Origin: Neostapfia colusana
Lineage: Eukaryota; Streptophyta; Magnoliopsida; Poales; Poaceae
Direction: 5' to 3'
Length of the DNA stretch: 64,000 bases
NCBI GenBank assembly: GCA_030760725.1
Contig: JASWHV010000003.1
Location: 116,344,153-116,408,152, forward strand
Of this stretch, positions 13,001 to 22,080 are shown piece by piece (the first letter of the stretch is position 1; every line of letters starts with the position of its first letter). The translations under genes were made by a program, and so were the position numbers. A model generated the notes under the pieces. The model saw only the letters and a program-made list of their open reading frames with translations. It was not told the origin of the DNA and searched no databases.

Positions 13001-14493
13001 TGAGTTAGTTCCACCGTTCTGGTCGAACAATGGATGATTCCATTATGTTTGGTCAACCAATCCATACCCAAAATAATATCTATCCCTTGTGAATCGATCA
13101 CTATGAGGTTAGCGGTAAATACTACCCCATTAATGTCTAGGTTCACTTTGGGACACACTTGTCTTGTCCTTATTTCTCCACCTGGAGAATTTACCGCTAG
13201 CATATGGTTCATTTGTGTGGTTGCTAGGTCATGCTTCTTAACAAACCCTTGAGCAATGAACGAATGGGTAGCACCAGAATCAAACAGCAGAGTTGCAAGG
13301 TGTAAATTGGCAGGAAACTTACCAACTACCACGTCGGGTGCCTCTTGTGCTTCCTCCATAGTGACGTGGTTCACCCGTCCTCTCATTACGTTCTGCTGCT
13401 GTGGCTGCGTGGGCTTCTTCTTTGGACACTTATGGGCGTAGTGCCCCACTTCACCACAGCTGAAACATTGCACCCCAATCTTAGATGCTTGTCCCTTGTT
13501 GTCTTGGGATTGGTTTGGGGGTCCTTGCACTGCTGGTCGAGGTGGATATGCAGGGCGAGGCTGCTGCATAAACTGACGTTGCGGCTGTGCTGGTGCTGCG
13601 GGTGGCCTGTAGTTTGGGTTGTACCCTCTTGGTGCTGAATAGGGTACCGCAGCACGGCTTGTCTGCCCCGTAGGTTGCTGCATCATACGTGGGCGGGTGT
13701 TGCTCCCTGAGGCTTGATGTGACCACCCAGCCTTCCTTTTATTCTCATTTTCCAGGGCCTTCAGCTTCCTTTCCACCACAAACGCTCTGTCCACCATCTT
13801 TTGAAAGCTTTCATACTCATTGGAGGACATTGCACACTGCATCTCTGCGGTAAGTCCTTCCACGAAACAATCTTGTTTCTGCTCATCTGTCTCTATGTCT
13901 CGTGGAGCATAACGGGATAGTTGAGTGAATTTAGTGAGGTATTCCCTCACCGTCATGTTTCCCTGCTGCAGTCCCAAAAACTCTTTCCTCTTGTTTTTGA
14001 GTTCACCTCTTGGGATGTAATGGTTGCGGAAGCTACGCTTGAACTCTTCCCAAGTGATGCTCTCAGGGTCATGATGGGCGGCCACGTAGGCGGTCCACCA
14101 ATCAGCAGCAGGTCCCTGCAATTGATGAGAGGCAAACAGCACCCTCTCATACCCTTGGCATTGTATGATCCTCATCTTACTTTCAATGGTCTTCAGCCAA
14201 TCATCTGCCTCCAGAGGTTCAGCAGCACTTGCAAACTTTGGAGGTTGAGTTCCCAGAAACTCACTCAACCTTGGTTGGCGTGGTGCAGCTTGTGGAGGTG
14301 GAACTTGATGCAAGTTGGCCACTACTTGAGTCAAGTTCTGGATGAGCTGATTTTGATTCTCCAGCATTTGGTGGAGAGGATCAACTTCTTCACGGCGACC
14401 ACCCCGGTTCTGGCCTCCAGAAAGATGAGAGTTGCATGCCTCATCATTGTTGTTGGCGGGGTTGGCAGCACGTCCTTTTCCTCTTCCGGCCAT
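10024..14493 (-). CDS. Intact gag-pol polyprotein of element A
   Basis: One 1489-residue frame encodes the capsid and all enzymes of a Ty3/gypsy element. Gag core is at about 98-245 and the CCHC knuckle at 343-356 (C343, C346, H351, C356). The aspartic protease has DSG at 405-407. Reverse transcriptase spans about 590-770 with FIDD at 715-718. RNase H acidic residues are near D864, E901, D926 and D969. The integrase zinc site is H1075, H1082, C1112, C1115, and its catalytic triad is D1145, D1206, E1242 with the classic 35-residue gap. A GPF module lies near 1380 and a chromodomain-like tail at about 1441-1489 (KVQWKHHSEEEATWE). The start at 14493 directly follows an AG acceptor. No stop or frameshift is seen and all catalytic residues are present. 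Gag and pol share one frame, so the Gag:Pol ratio must be set after translation or by other means. Confidence 0.95.
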   Translation of the reverse strand: MAGRGKGRAANPANNNDEACNSHLSGGQNRGGRREEVDPLHQMLENQNQLIQNLTQVVANLHQVPPPQAAPRQPRLSEFLGTQPPKFASAAEPLEADDWLKTIESKMRIIQCQGYERVLFASHQLQGPAADWWTAYVAAHHDPESITWEEFKRSFRNHYIPRGELKNKRKEFLGLQQGNMTVREYLTKFTQLSRYAPRDIETDEQKQDCFVEGLTAEMQCAMSSNEYESFQKMVDRAFVVERKLKALENENKRKAGWSHQASGSNTRPRMMQQPTGQTSRAAVPYSAPRGYNPNYRPPAAPAQPQRQFMQQPRPAYPPRPAVQGPPNQSQDNKGQASKIGVQCFSCGEVGHYAHKCPKKKPTQPQQQNVMRGRVNHVTMEEAQEAPDVVVGKFPANLHLATLLFDSGATHSFIAQGFVKKHDLATTQMNHMLAVNSPGGEIRTRQVCPKVNLDINGVVFTANLIVIDSQGIDIILGMDWLTKHNGIIHCSTRTVELTHPSGTRVKFITIHEPRRDIKLNQVEVKVEEIRTIREYPDVFPEELPGMPPDRDVEFAIELVPGTAPIYKRPYRMDSKQLEELKDHLRELTEKGYVRPSSSPWGAPVIFVPKKDGTQRLCVDYRALNEVTIKNKYPLPRIEDLFDQLRGACVFSKIDLRSGYHQLKIRQSDIPKTAFVSRYGLYEYTVMPFGLTNAPAYFMYLMNKVFMEYLDKFVVVFIDDILVFSKDEEEHEKHLRLVLQRLREHQLYAKLSKCEFWLKRVPFLGHIISEGGISVDPAKIEDIQKWKTPENIGEVRSFLGLAGYYRRFIEGFSKISRPLTKLLEKGITFTWTPQCDTSFQELKKRLTTAPVLVMPDMQKNFTVYCDASGNGLGCVLMQEGHVVAYASRQLRKHEKNYPTHDLELAAVVHALKIWRHYLMGKRTEIYTDHKSLKYIFTQPDLNLRQRRWLELINDFDVGINYHPGKANVVADALSRKVQVNKLSLKDMPAELKDEVIRLNLCLVNSGEAIAMEVDSTLERDIREGQKNDEKIQEIRQLIKENKAPGFREDEQGTVWHGKRICVPEVKEIRKLILKEAHDSDYSIHPGSTKMYQDLKSRYWWYGMKRDVAEHVALCDTCQLVKAEHQRPAGLLQPLKVPEWKWEEISMDFVVGLPRTQSGYDSIWVIIDRLTKVAHFIPVKESYSGSKLAELYMSRIVCYHGVPKKIVSDRGTQFTSRFWQKLHETMGTHLNFSSAYHPQTDGQTERTNQILEDMLRACALKNNRSWDKNLPYAEFSYNNSYQASMKMSPFEALYGRKCRTPLFWNQTGESKVFGPEVLQEAEAKVREIRNNLRIAQTRQKSYADVRRRELVFNVGDYVYLKVSPIRGLRRFKVKGKLSPRYIGPFQVLERKGEVAYQLELPVHLSDVHDVFHVSQLKKCLRTPEEVLPMNEVDVAEDLSYAEQPYKILETMERITRNKRIRMCKVQWKHHSEEEATWEREDELKAQFPELFS

Positions 14494-14794
14494 CTGGTAG
14501 AATCAACAAATGTTAATTTGAAAGCATTTAGTATCATCTTACTACTTTCACTTGTTTGTACTTTGAAGTGTTGAAGTTTTGTTAAAATCTTACGAGGGTT
14601 TTATATCTCACACCCAATAAATGCACTATTATTTCCTGTGGGTTCACACACCAAAGCAAACAATCTGAAGACGAGGCTGTGGACAATTGCTCATGGCTTC
14701 CACAACTCACGTCACACACCAAGCATTATCACACCATTAACTACGTAACGACTCGACTACTCGACCTCTTGCTAGTTAGGGGAAAGACTCTACA
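14494..14794 (-). other. spacer between ORF0 and gag of A, with predicted gag 3' splice site
   Basis: This 301 bp carries no gene. Its end next to gag reads, on the minus strand, TTGTTGATTCTACCAG followed at once by the gag ATG, a good plant acceptor. The same site is in B before 27474. It suggests that gag-pol is translated from an mRNA spliced to this point. Confidence 0.55.
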
Positions 14795-15574
14795 CTACTC
14801 ATCCTCTTGAGCTGGCTCCTCGGGATCTTCCTCCTCATTTCGGCTACCTTCTGACTCTGCTTTGGGTGGGGAGGCTGCGGGTGGAGAAGTGCGACGACGC
14901 CTGATCGCTCGGCGATCCGGGGAGTCAGGGGTCCATGGATCACTTACGGTGACACACAGTTCATTCCCATCTCCTCTTTCTCTCGCTTTTAAGCACGCTC
15001 GCAGCAATGCCTCTGTCTCCTTCAGAGTATCTCGGACATCCTGAAGCTCTTGTTGACACTCCTGCAGTCGAGTGCTGAGCATAGAAGCATCCTCCAAGCA
15101 TAAGTCCATGTGCTCATGGGAAGTCCCTTGCTGCACCGGGGGGTACTTGTACTCCGTGGTACCACTCTCACGTTGGAGGACATACATGTACTCAGTTTTG
15201 TCCAAGTGGCGACGATAGATGTGGCTCTGGCAGGTGATGGCCTCCCAAGTGACATCTCTCTCCGCGTCAACTTGTGTTGCTCGACAAGCTGGAGAGTGGT
15301 GGATCTTAAGCAGCTGATTCTCGTGTATAATCCTCATCTCCGAACTCCATTCTTCCCTCTTCTCACGGATGGTCCTGGTGGAGTTATAGTGGATGATGAG
15401 CTTGCCCGTATTGCCGGCGGCTTCGAGCATACGTCGAAGACGGCGCAACAAATCTCCTACTGCCAATCCGTAGGAAAGGTACGTCACTGGACGACTCTCC
15501 TCTCTTTCAGCAAGGGCAACTACGGGAACTCTCCCTCCCGTGGACTTACGAGCGGTGCGAATCATGCGAACCAT
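14795..15574 (-). CDS. ORF0 of element A, coiled-coil protein of unknown function
   Basis: This 259-residue protein is encoded in the sense direction between the primer site and gag. I recognise no enzyme or binding domain. Visible parts are a basic N-terminus (MVRMIRTARK), a charged middle, a likely coiled coil at about 157-200, a basic cluster RRAIRRRR at 221-228 that could be a nuclear signal, and a proline-rich, strongly acidic tail at 239-259. The ATG comes directly after TTTTGTTTTAG, a good 3' splice site. Element B has a full-length copy with no stop (26391-27170), 16 residues different. Over the first 155 codons or so I counted about 30 synonymous differences against about 8 codons that change the residue, so the protein is under purifying selection. 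I recall that an upstream 'orf0' has been reported in rice gypsy elements of the RIRE3/RIRE8 type. Whether this is the same protein needs a search. Confidence 0.8.
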   Translation of the reverse strand: MVRMIRTARKSTGGRVPVVALAEREESRPVTYLSYGLAVGDLLRRLRRMLEAAGNTGKLIIHYNSTRTIREKREEWSSEMRIIHENQLLKIHHSPACRATQVDAERDVTWEAITCQSHIYRRHLDKTEYMYVLQRESGTTEYKYPPVQQGTSHEHMDLCLEDASMLSTRLQECQQELQDVRDTLKETEALLRACLKARERGDGNELCVTVSDPWTPDSPDRRAIRRRRTSPPAASPPKAESEGSRNEEEDPEEPAQEDE

Positions 15575-15790
15575 CTAAAACAAAAGAATTTAAAATTAGG
15601 TTAGATAAAATCTCAAACAAAAATCCTATTTTGAATGAAAGTTGGGGTAAGATGAAGAAAATGACCCTTTTAATAACACTTTTTCACCCACACCTTGGAA
15701 AATAGTTTTTAAGAAAATAGGGCCCTTAAATACGTCCATTTCTACCTAGGTCCACGTTCCTACGGGCAACCTTGGCTCTGATACCACCTC
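15575..15790 (-). promoter_or_regulatory. leader of A with ORF0 3' splice site
   Basis: This short leader between primer site and ORF0 has no coding content. The bases next to ORF0 read AATTCTTTTGTTTTAG on the minus strand, a T-rich acceptor with the ATG as the first exon bases. Confidence 0.55.
15774..15786 (-). promoter_or_regulatory. primer-binding site of element A (Met-tRNA)
   Basis: On the minus strand TGGTATCAGAGCC is a perfect 13-base match to the usual plant initiator Met-tRNA primer site. It lies four bases inside the 5' LTR end. It falls within the predicted intron. Confidence 0.9.
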
Positions 15791-18544
15791 TGTCACACCC
15801 GGTTTTTCCGAAGAAACAACCAAGTGAATATCACATGTATGCCAGGATCATTTTCTCATACATGTGATGACAAATAGTGAAGCATCATTTATTACAAGCC
15901 AGGTGTCGAATATAAATAAGTCTTACATAATAAATGTCTCGATGGACAATAATAAGTTCATCACAAGTAAATAAACTAGCAGCGGAATATTATTCTTTAG
16001 GGCTCCATCACAGGTGTTGCCCGGGGGTCTTCATGAACCTAGAAACCTTCCTCGGGTCCAAAATCTTGGTCATTATACACCATCTCATTATCTTGACCTG
16101 AGCAGCAATATAAACCAACAAATATGCAAGGTTGAGTACCAATGGTACTCAGCAAGTGTGGGAAAATTATATCATGCATGGCTAGAACAAGGAGAGGTTG
16201 AACTCATGGTTAAAGCACTACGCAATTAATACCTATCACCTTAGCTTATTAAGCACCTACATTACTACACAGGTGAAATGGTTCCAATCTCCCATCCCAT
16301 CATCATAATCCAATAACCATAACATCATTTCCAATGTTAAGCTCCCCGCTTAACATTCACAACCATCAATCCTCTAATCATGAATAAGTCCAGGCCGCTC
16401 TTAACCGTGAGCACGGCTGTCAAGACAGTTTTTAACTCTGCAGAGTTTGTACCACTGTACCCACAAGTAGTGATTTCATCCCCCGTTGCCGGGTGGACTA
16501 AAAGAACCTCCATTATGCCAGTGGCTACGAACCACATTCACACTTCCCAGGTGTGTGGCCAAGAGATCACTACGAAGCCTTTACAAAGGGATTCCCGACG
16601 AGCGTGGGCCCACTGAGGTTTCACCCCTAACAGCATACAAGAGGCTCCAACCCCGCTGCAGTGGCCCCCTCTTGAGCCTTGCGGTTCATATGGCAGTCCA
16701 GCTGACTCCTATTCCCCGCACCATCCAACACACCCATACTACGCCGGGGATACACCTAATTAATTGGCTAAGCTGCCCCATCTCAGCATGTGGTTGGCAC
16801 TGTAAAGCCGGGTTACATGCTCCATGAACCGGTCCTTAGGATCCAGGCAAGTACTAAACACAAACCCAAGTCTCGTGCACCCAGCACACAACCAAAACAT
16901 CCAACTTGCCTTGATCCCTACCTCTACGTAACTCACAATAGCTCATTCAAGAGTATGGTAAAATAAACTGATGATCTCATATCCCAAATATCCCATTCTA
17001 AGCATGGCTAAGCATATGCATGTAAATAAATGACATGACAAAATAAATCCCAACCCAAGCTACAAGGAAACAAGGTAATGCAATTCTAGGGAAACTTCCT
17101 AACATGGGTTTCATATTTCATTTGACAATGCAAATAATTCTATCTACACATCCTAGCATAGGATCAAAGTGGTCAAGGACACTTGCCTCCTTCTTGCTGC
17201 TCTTGAAATGGGTAGTCTTGGTCTTGGAATTGAATAACTTGTTCTTGAGCAGGTTCTACCTCATACCATCACACATAGCAAAAGAAAAACAACAATCATA
17301 AGACATAGTTCACACTTCTACTTCATACAAACCACACATTCACATTTATGAAAGTTTCTTTACCATTTTATGTGTTGTGGATACTCTATGTGTGTTGATT
17401 TGGGGCTTGCATACACTTTCATTTACATGTGTAGGATTCCTACTTTGGTGTTCATATTTATACTCACATACTATATATATATATATATACATATATATAT
17501 GTGTGTTTCAGTTTTAAATAAATTCCTTATATATTAAACTACCAAGTATGTATGAAAAGTATTTTTCTTCTCCATATGTGCCTTCATAATTTCTATCAAC
17601 CCTAAACTGAATTCTTTATACTTTAGAAACTCCATTTATCATTTACTAGTTTCTATATTTTCAGATTTATATTCTTATGCATAATTGTGTATTTTATTAT
17701 TAAATTAGTAATACACACAACCTAAACAGATTAGGTTCTGGTCCTAAATAATTTAAGATCATATTTTGACCTTGGCTTCTGATGTATACTATTTCATAAT
17801 TATTTTCCCTATTTTTCTTTAACTATTCTTTACTTAAAAATGTGTCCCTACACTATTAAATGTGAATAATAGATGAAACAGATTTATTTCAGCCCAAAAA
17901 TATATTTTTATCTCACTCCAAAGTTTTTTTTTAAGTACTAAGAAAGTTTTTAATATTTTTGACAATTATGTTTGTCCCCCTTTTTAATATTTAAACACTA
18001 GTTACATTTTCAATTTTCTAAATTAAATACTAAACAGGGCTAAAATAATGAATTCACCCCATTACAGGGTCTATAATATTATTTTCATAATTTCCAGGGG
18101 TCTAGCTACACTTTTCAGAGGTGTTTTTCTTAATTTCTATTAAGTCCAGGGGCTAAAACTGATTTTTAAATGAATTTACATGATTTTCTGGAGTTCCAGG
18201 GGCTAGATCTGAAGTTTCCGGGGCTAGCTCTCAATTCCAGAGAACCCCAGGGGGTAGCACGTAAGAATTCCAGTCTTTATAACGCGGGGCTGACGTGGAC
18301 CGTCTGATTTTAAACCGACGGCTGAGATTATAACATCGAACCGGTACGCGGGGCTTTAAAGTCTACCGTGCGATTTAAAATAAACGGCGCACAAGCGGCC
18401 ACGTCGCTCTGATCGAGCGCGGGCGGCGCTGCCGGCGGCGCACGGCGGCGGGAAGCGGCGATCTCGCCGGAAACTTTCGGATCCTCGAGAATTCTGCCTA
18501 GAACTGTGATCTTATGGCCTAGATCGGTAGAGGGGAGGTCAGGG

Positions 18545-18556
18545 ATCTCACCTCGG
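18545..18556 (-). promoter_or_regulatory. predicted 5' splice site in the 5' LTR of A
   Basis: On the minus strand CCCGAG/GTGAGATC matches the plant donor consensus. It lies about 270 bases after the TATA box, so exon 1 would be roughly 240 bases. Joining it to the acceptors at 15574/15575 or 14493/14494 would remove about 3.0 or 4.1 kb, including the primer site. The same donor occurs in B at 23423/23424. Confidence 0.45.
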
Positions 18557-18820
18557 GGGTTTTCTCGAGCTCGGGGGTCCTGGAAAGTGCTCGGCGGCGA
18601 GGTCCGAGGCAAAACCACGGCGAAGCTCGTCGGAGCTGGATTTGCACCGTAAGTCTTCGGGTTTTCTGCACCTGCAAAGTTCCCCGGAGGCGGTGGATCA
18701 AGACCAACGAGTTAGATCAGAGTTTCCGAGCTTAGATCGGCCAGAATTCACCGGCGAAGTCTCGGTGCTCACCGGAGTGAAAATCGGCGATCGCGTGCGA
18801 AAAACTGATCGGATCGGTTG

Positions 18821-18828
18821 TTTTTATA
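18821..18828 (-). promoter_or_regulatory. TATA box of the 5' LTR of A
   Basis: TATAAAAA on the minus strand sits in a GC-rich setting (CCCCCGGCTATAAAAAC). It is the best core-promoter candidate in this LTR and is matched at 9546-9553 in the 3' LTR and at 32399-32406 in B. Confidence 0.7.
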
Positions 18829-19253
18829 GCCGGGGGAGGGCGGTGGTTCTGTTGTGATCGAGTTAGAGTCCTCAGGGTCCAGAATTCTGCTGCGGAGCGC
18901 GGTTTCCCGATCGGTTGCGATCGCGCGCGCGCGGAGAAGAATCCGGGGTCGCGGGGTTAGGGATGACAGGCGGGTCCCGCATGTCAGCGAGGGGCAGCGC
19001 GGCGCGCGCGGGGGCGGGCTGCGCGGGAGGTTGCTGGGCCGGCTGGGGTTTCGGCCCACTGGCCAGTTTTTTTCCGGTTTTCCTTTTTCTTTTTCATTTC
19101 TTTTCTGTTTTGAGTATAATTTGAATTCCAGTTTGAATTTGAATTTTTGCAAAACATGCAATACGTCCAAAAATTTCTAAATTCCCCTCTGAACATGGTT
19201 TATGGTTCTAAATCCAAAGATTTGAATCTTGACTAAAAATTTGGGGTGTTACA

Positions 19254-19258
19254 GCGGT
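19254..19258. repeat. target-site duplication of element A, right copy
   Basis: GCGGT matches 6513-6517 and marks the return to the host LTR. Confidence 0.9.
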
Positions 19259-20118
19259 GGCCGAAGATCGGAGGAGCAGCGGCTGCTCTGATCAATTTCT
19301 TGCGCGAGGAAGCAAAGATGGAGCGGTTCTGCCTTCGACTGGCTCGGCTGCGGAGATAAGAGGGAGGAGCGACGTCGGTTGAAGCAGCTCAGACCGAGCA
19401 GGAGCTGTCCCAGCGATCAGCTCGGTGGCGCTCTCGGAGGAAGCGTGAGAAACCGAGTGCCCTGCCTTCAGTCGGTTGAATTTGATAGTGAGGTTGACAT
19501 GTGGGTCCCACCCATGTTTTAATCTCTGAAATTAACTCTCCTCTACTGCTCCAAACAGTAATCCCTCTAATACCCTCCAGAATTTGAATTATGTACCAAA
19601 TGCCCATTTGGAGTTGATAGAATTCAAATTGTGAAGTGTTTGAATCAATTTTCAGCACATATGCAGTTTCAAATTCAAATGGAGTTTGAATTTGATAAAC
19701 TTAGCTCATGTCAAGATCAACACCAAATGGAGTGAAAATTGGTGCGTGAGCTCACAAAACTGTGCTGATTAAGAATATGCCTCCCACTTTTAAACTTATG
19801 GGATGGAAGTGGTTTGAATTTGAATTTGGGTTCAAACTAACCCCTTTCTAGTTATACCTAAAAATATCTCAAAAAGGTTTTGGATTTGGGTGAATTTTGG
19901 CATGACCATTCCTAGCAAGGTGTTGGAGTTTTTTATATGCTCAACCCCTATATGATTCTTGTGGGAAATGCAACTTTTGCATTTTTTGTGTTTATTCTCT
20001 AATAACCATGTTGATGGTGTTTACTTGCTCTTCAAATGTGTTCACAAAGTTTCCTCAATTGAGGTGTGTGTGTGGTGATGAACACTTTGAATATGTGCAA
20101 AAAACTTAGGCCCTTACA
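19259..20118 (-). repeat. LTR shared by elements F and E, right segment
   Basis: This continues the LTR interrupted by A and ends in GGCCCTTACA, the same outer end as the C LTRs (40043 and 51467). With 3336-6517 it makes a 4.04 kb LTR, close to the 4.08 kb of C. It is followed without a polypurine tract by gag sequence of E. Confidence 0.8.
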
Positions 20119-20820
20119 TGAACATCGCAAGCTTGTCCTTCAGGAGCGGATTCAGCCCCTGGTAAATGAAATCCCACATCTTCTCATCCATATCAGTGTA
20201 ATGCGAAGCATATAGGGCGAGATCGTTGAACGCACGGGCATATTCCATTGCGTTCCGGTGGCCTTGCTGCAGGTGTAAAAACTCCTAGGTCTTTCTCTCC
20301 ATCGGACCCGGCAGAATGTGATAGGCCCTGAAGGCCGTCGTGAACTCCGTCCAGGTCATAACTCGCTCGGTGGCTTGGGTGGCACAAAAGTTTGCCCACC
20401 AAGCGCTTGGGGACCCCATAAGTTTCTGGGCTGTGAATTGGGTCTTCTGCTGCTCACTCACGTGGAGCAGCCCATACTTCATCTCTATTGTGCGGAGCCA
20501 GTTGTCTGCATCAATGGGCTCATCCGCCCGCGAGGATACTGGGGAATTTGTCACAAAAAAATCCGAGTAAGAACTCTGTTGACCTTCTTCTCGGTCTTAT
20601 GTCTCTCTGGACGAGAGGTATTCTCGATTAAAGTCCGCAGAAACTCGGTGGGCTGCTGGTGCGAGCCAGCCATGGCCGCAACAATATCGGCCAATGTGAC
20701 CGTTGGAGGTAGTGGTGGTTGTTGCTGCTGCTGTCTCGAGGATGTCTCGGGCGGCTGTTTGGAGGCTTCTCCCCCCTGACTTGAACCACCAACCTCTTGG
20801 TTGGCACGAGTGCGAGTCAT
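20119..20820 (-). pseudogene. gag fragment of element E
   Basis: This is the N-terminal half of gag, starting at the ATG at 20820 (MTRTRANQEVGG) just after an acceptor TTTCAG. The gag core is recognisable by WWANFCATQATERVMTWTEF and the preceding DADNWLRTIEMKYGLL. The frame is broken more than once compared with C and the 3' part is deleted at the LTR junction. It makes no complete capsid. Confidence 0.75.
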
Positions 20821-21121
20821 TCTGAAATTCAACACAGCGATGATCAGCACATGCCATACTTCAAAAATCCATAAAAAACAGTAGGTATTGCAGTGATACA
20901 TTGACAAAGTTGCACAACATTCACATATATTGATAAATCAAAAAACTTTATACAAGATACATTATACTCGGTTCAAAATTACAGCCACTTTTGAACATCC
21001 GAGAAGTCGTGCTAATGTCGTCAGTACATATCCACACGCTACTGTTTTATATGACATGTCGCTGCTACAAAAGCTATTGCATACAACTACCTTTGCTGCC
21101 CTACTCGGCAACAGAAAGTCT
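20821..21121 (-). other. spacer between ORF0 and gag of E
   Basis: This is 301 bp of non-coding sequence collinear with 44669-44940 of C. It carries the AG acceptor next to gag. Nothing else was seen in it. Confidence 0.5.
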
Positions 21122-22080
21122 CTAATCGGAGTAGAAGTCGACCTCCTGCGGATCTTCCTCCTCCGCTGATACTGCTGGTGTCTCAGGGTCCATGACCTCA
21201 TCTTCGGGTTCAGGTTCCGGTATCACCGGAATACCGAGAACCACCGGTACTGCACATACCAACGGTAGACCCACTACCTGATGTACGAGGTTCTGCAATG
21301 CATTCACCTCGTCCATGGCCTGGTAGTCCATCTCCCAGTTCTATCCCTCCTCAGTCGTGTCATTAAGCTCTTGAGTGAGGATATCGTTCTGCTGGGTCAA
21401 AGCCTGGACTTGTTGCGGCAAAGCTGTGATGTCGACACGGCTTTTCTTCTCTGCCTTCCTCAACCGATGCAACTGATTATGTTGCTCATTCAGTCTCTTT
21501 ATTGTCGGTAGAAGTACATTACGAGTGCATTATGGACACTCTCGTAATGATCGCGGTGGCTGGTTCTTTCCTTAAGCTCCATGGCAAGATGAGCCGTATG
21601 AACATCTTGGCTGTCCATGACGTTCCTTCCTGCCATAAGATGGAGGCTAAGATTTGCCTCCACTGGGTTGTACCTTGGGCAACTTGGATCAATTGCCTCA
21701 AATTACCGTTCCCACCACACGAGGTTAGCTCGTCCCTCCACTGAAACAAGCGCATAGGGAGTGCCCTCCATATCTCTCACGTGTAGTTAGCAGAAGCACG
21801 ACATGGCAACACGGGCTGCCACTTGCCACATGTCATCAAGGTGTCTCCCTTTCACCGTGACGGTGAACGGTGCCCATCCCGGTGGAGTCGGTCCAGCCGG
21901 AACATCGGCATGTATGGTCCATGTCCTGTTCCCCTCCTTGCCTTCTTTGTTAGCAAGGAAGCGCGGCATCTCCACATATCCGAAGTATTGAAGAATAAGC
22001 TTCAACAGATCCGGATACCGGCTACGTTGAGATGAGTGGGACAGCACCCATCTGTTCTCCAGCTGTTTATTGGCTTCCAT
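21122..22080 (-). pseudogene. ORF0 of element E, broken
   Basis: The N-terminus (MEANKQLENRWVLSHSSQRS) and C-terminus (DEVMDPETPAV..EEEDPQEVDFYSD) match ORF0 of C. The middle has a stop at about 21787 and frame changes after it. The start at 22080 directly follows TTTCTATAG, the same splice-acceptor position as in C and F. It is more diverged from C than the F copy is. Confidence 0.7.

Larger units (their letters stand above)
6518..19253 (-). mobile_element. Element A: complete, young Ty3/gypsy retrotransposon with ORF0
   Basis: This is a 12.7 kb full-length element on the minus strand. In transcription order it has the 5' LTR (15791-19253), a Met-tRNA primer site, ORF0, gag-pol, a polypurine tract and the 3' LTR (6518-9978). 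The LTRs begin TGTAACACC and end GTGACA. I found three substitutions between them (7393/16666, 8444/17719, 8665/17940) and a two-base change in an AT run. With the commonly used grass rate of 1.3e-8 per site per year this is only some tens of thousands of years. All coding regions are open, so the copy may be able to move. Long LTRs, fused gag-pol and the chromodomain-like C-terminus suggest the Tekay lineage. Confidence 0.93.
15791..19253 (-). repeat. 5' LTR of element A
   Basis: This 3463 bp LTR is nearly identical to 6518-9978. As the 5' copy it drives transcription leftwards. It contains the TATA box at 18821-18828 and a predicted 5' splice site at 18551/18552. Confidence 0.95.

Noticed and set aside
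11384..14574. Plus-strand frames opposite gag-pol of A (up to 217 codons)
   Set aside because: They are antisense shadows of a conserved coding region, with no independent support.
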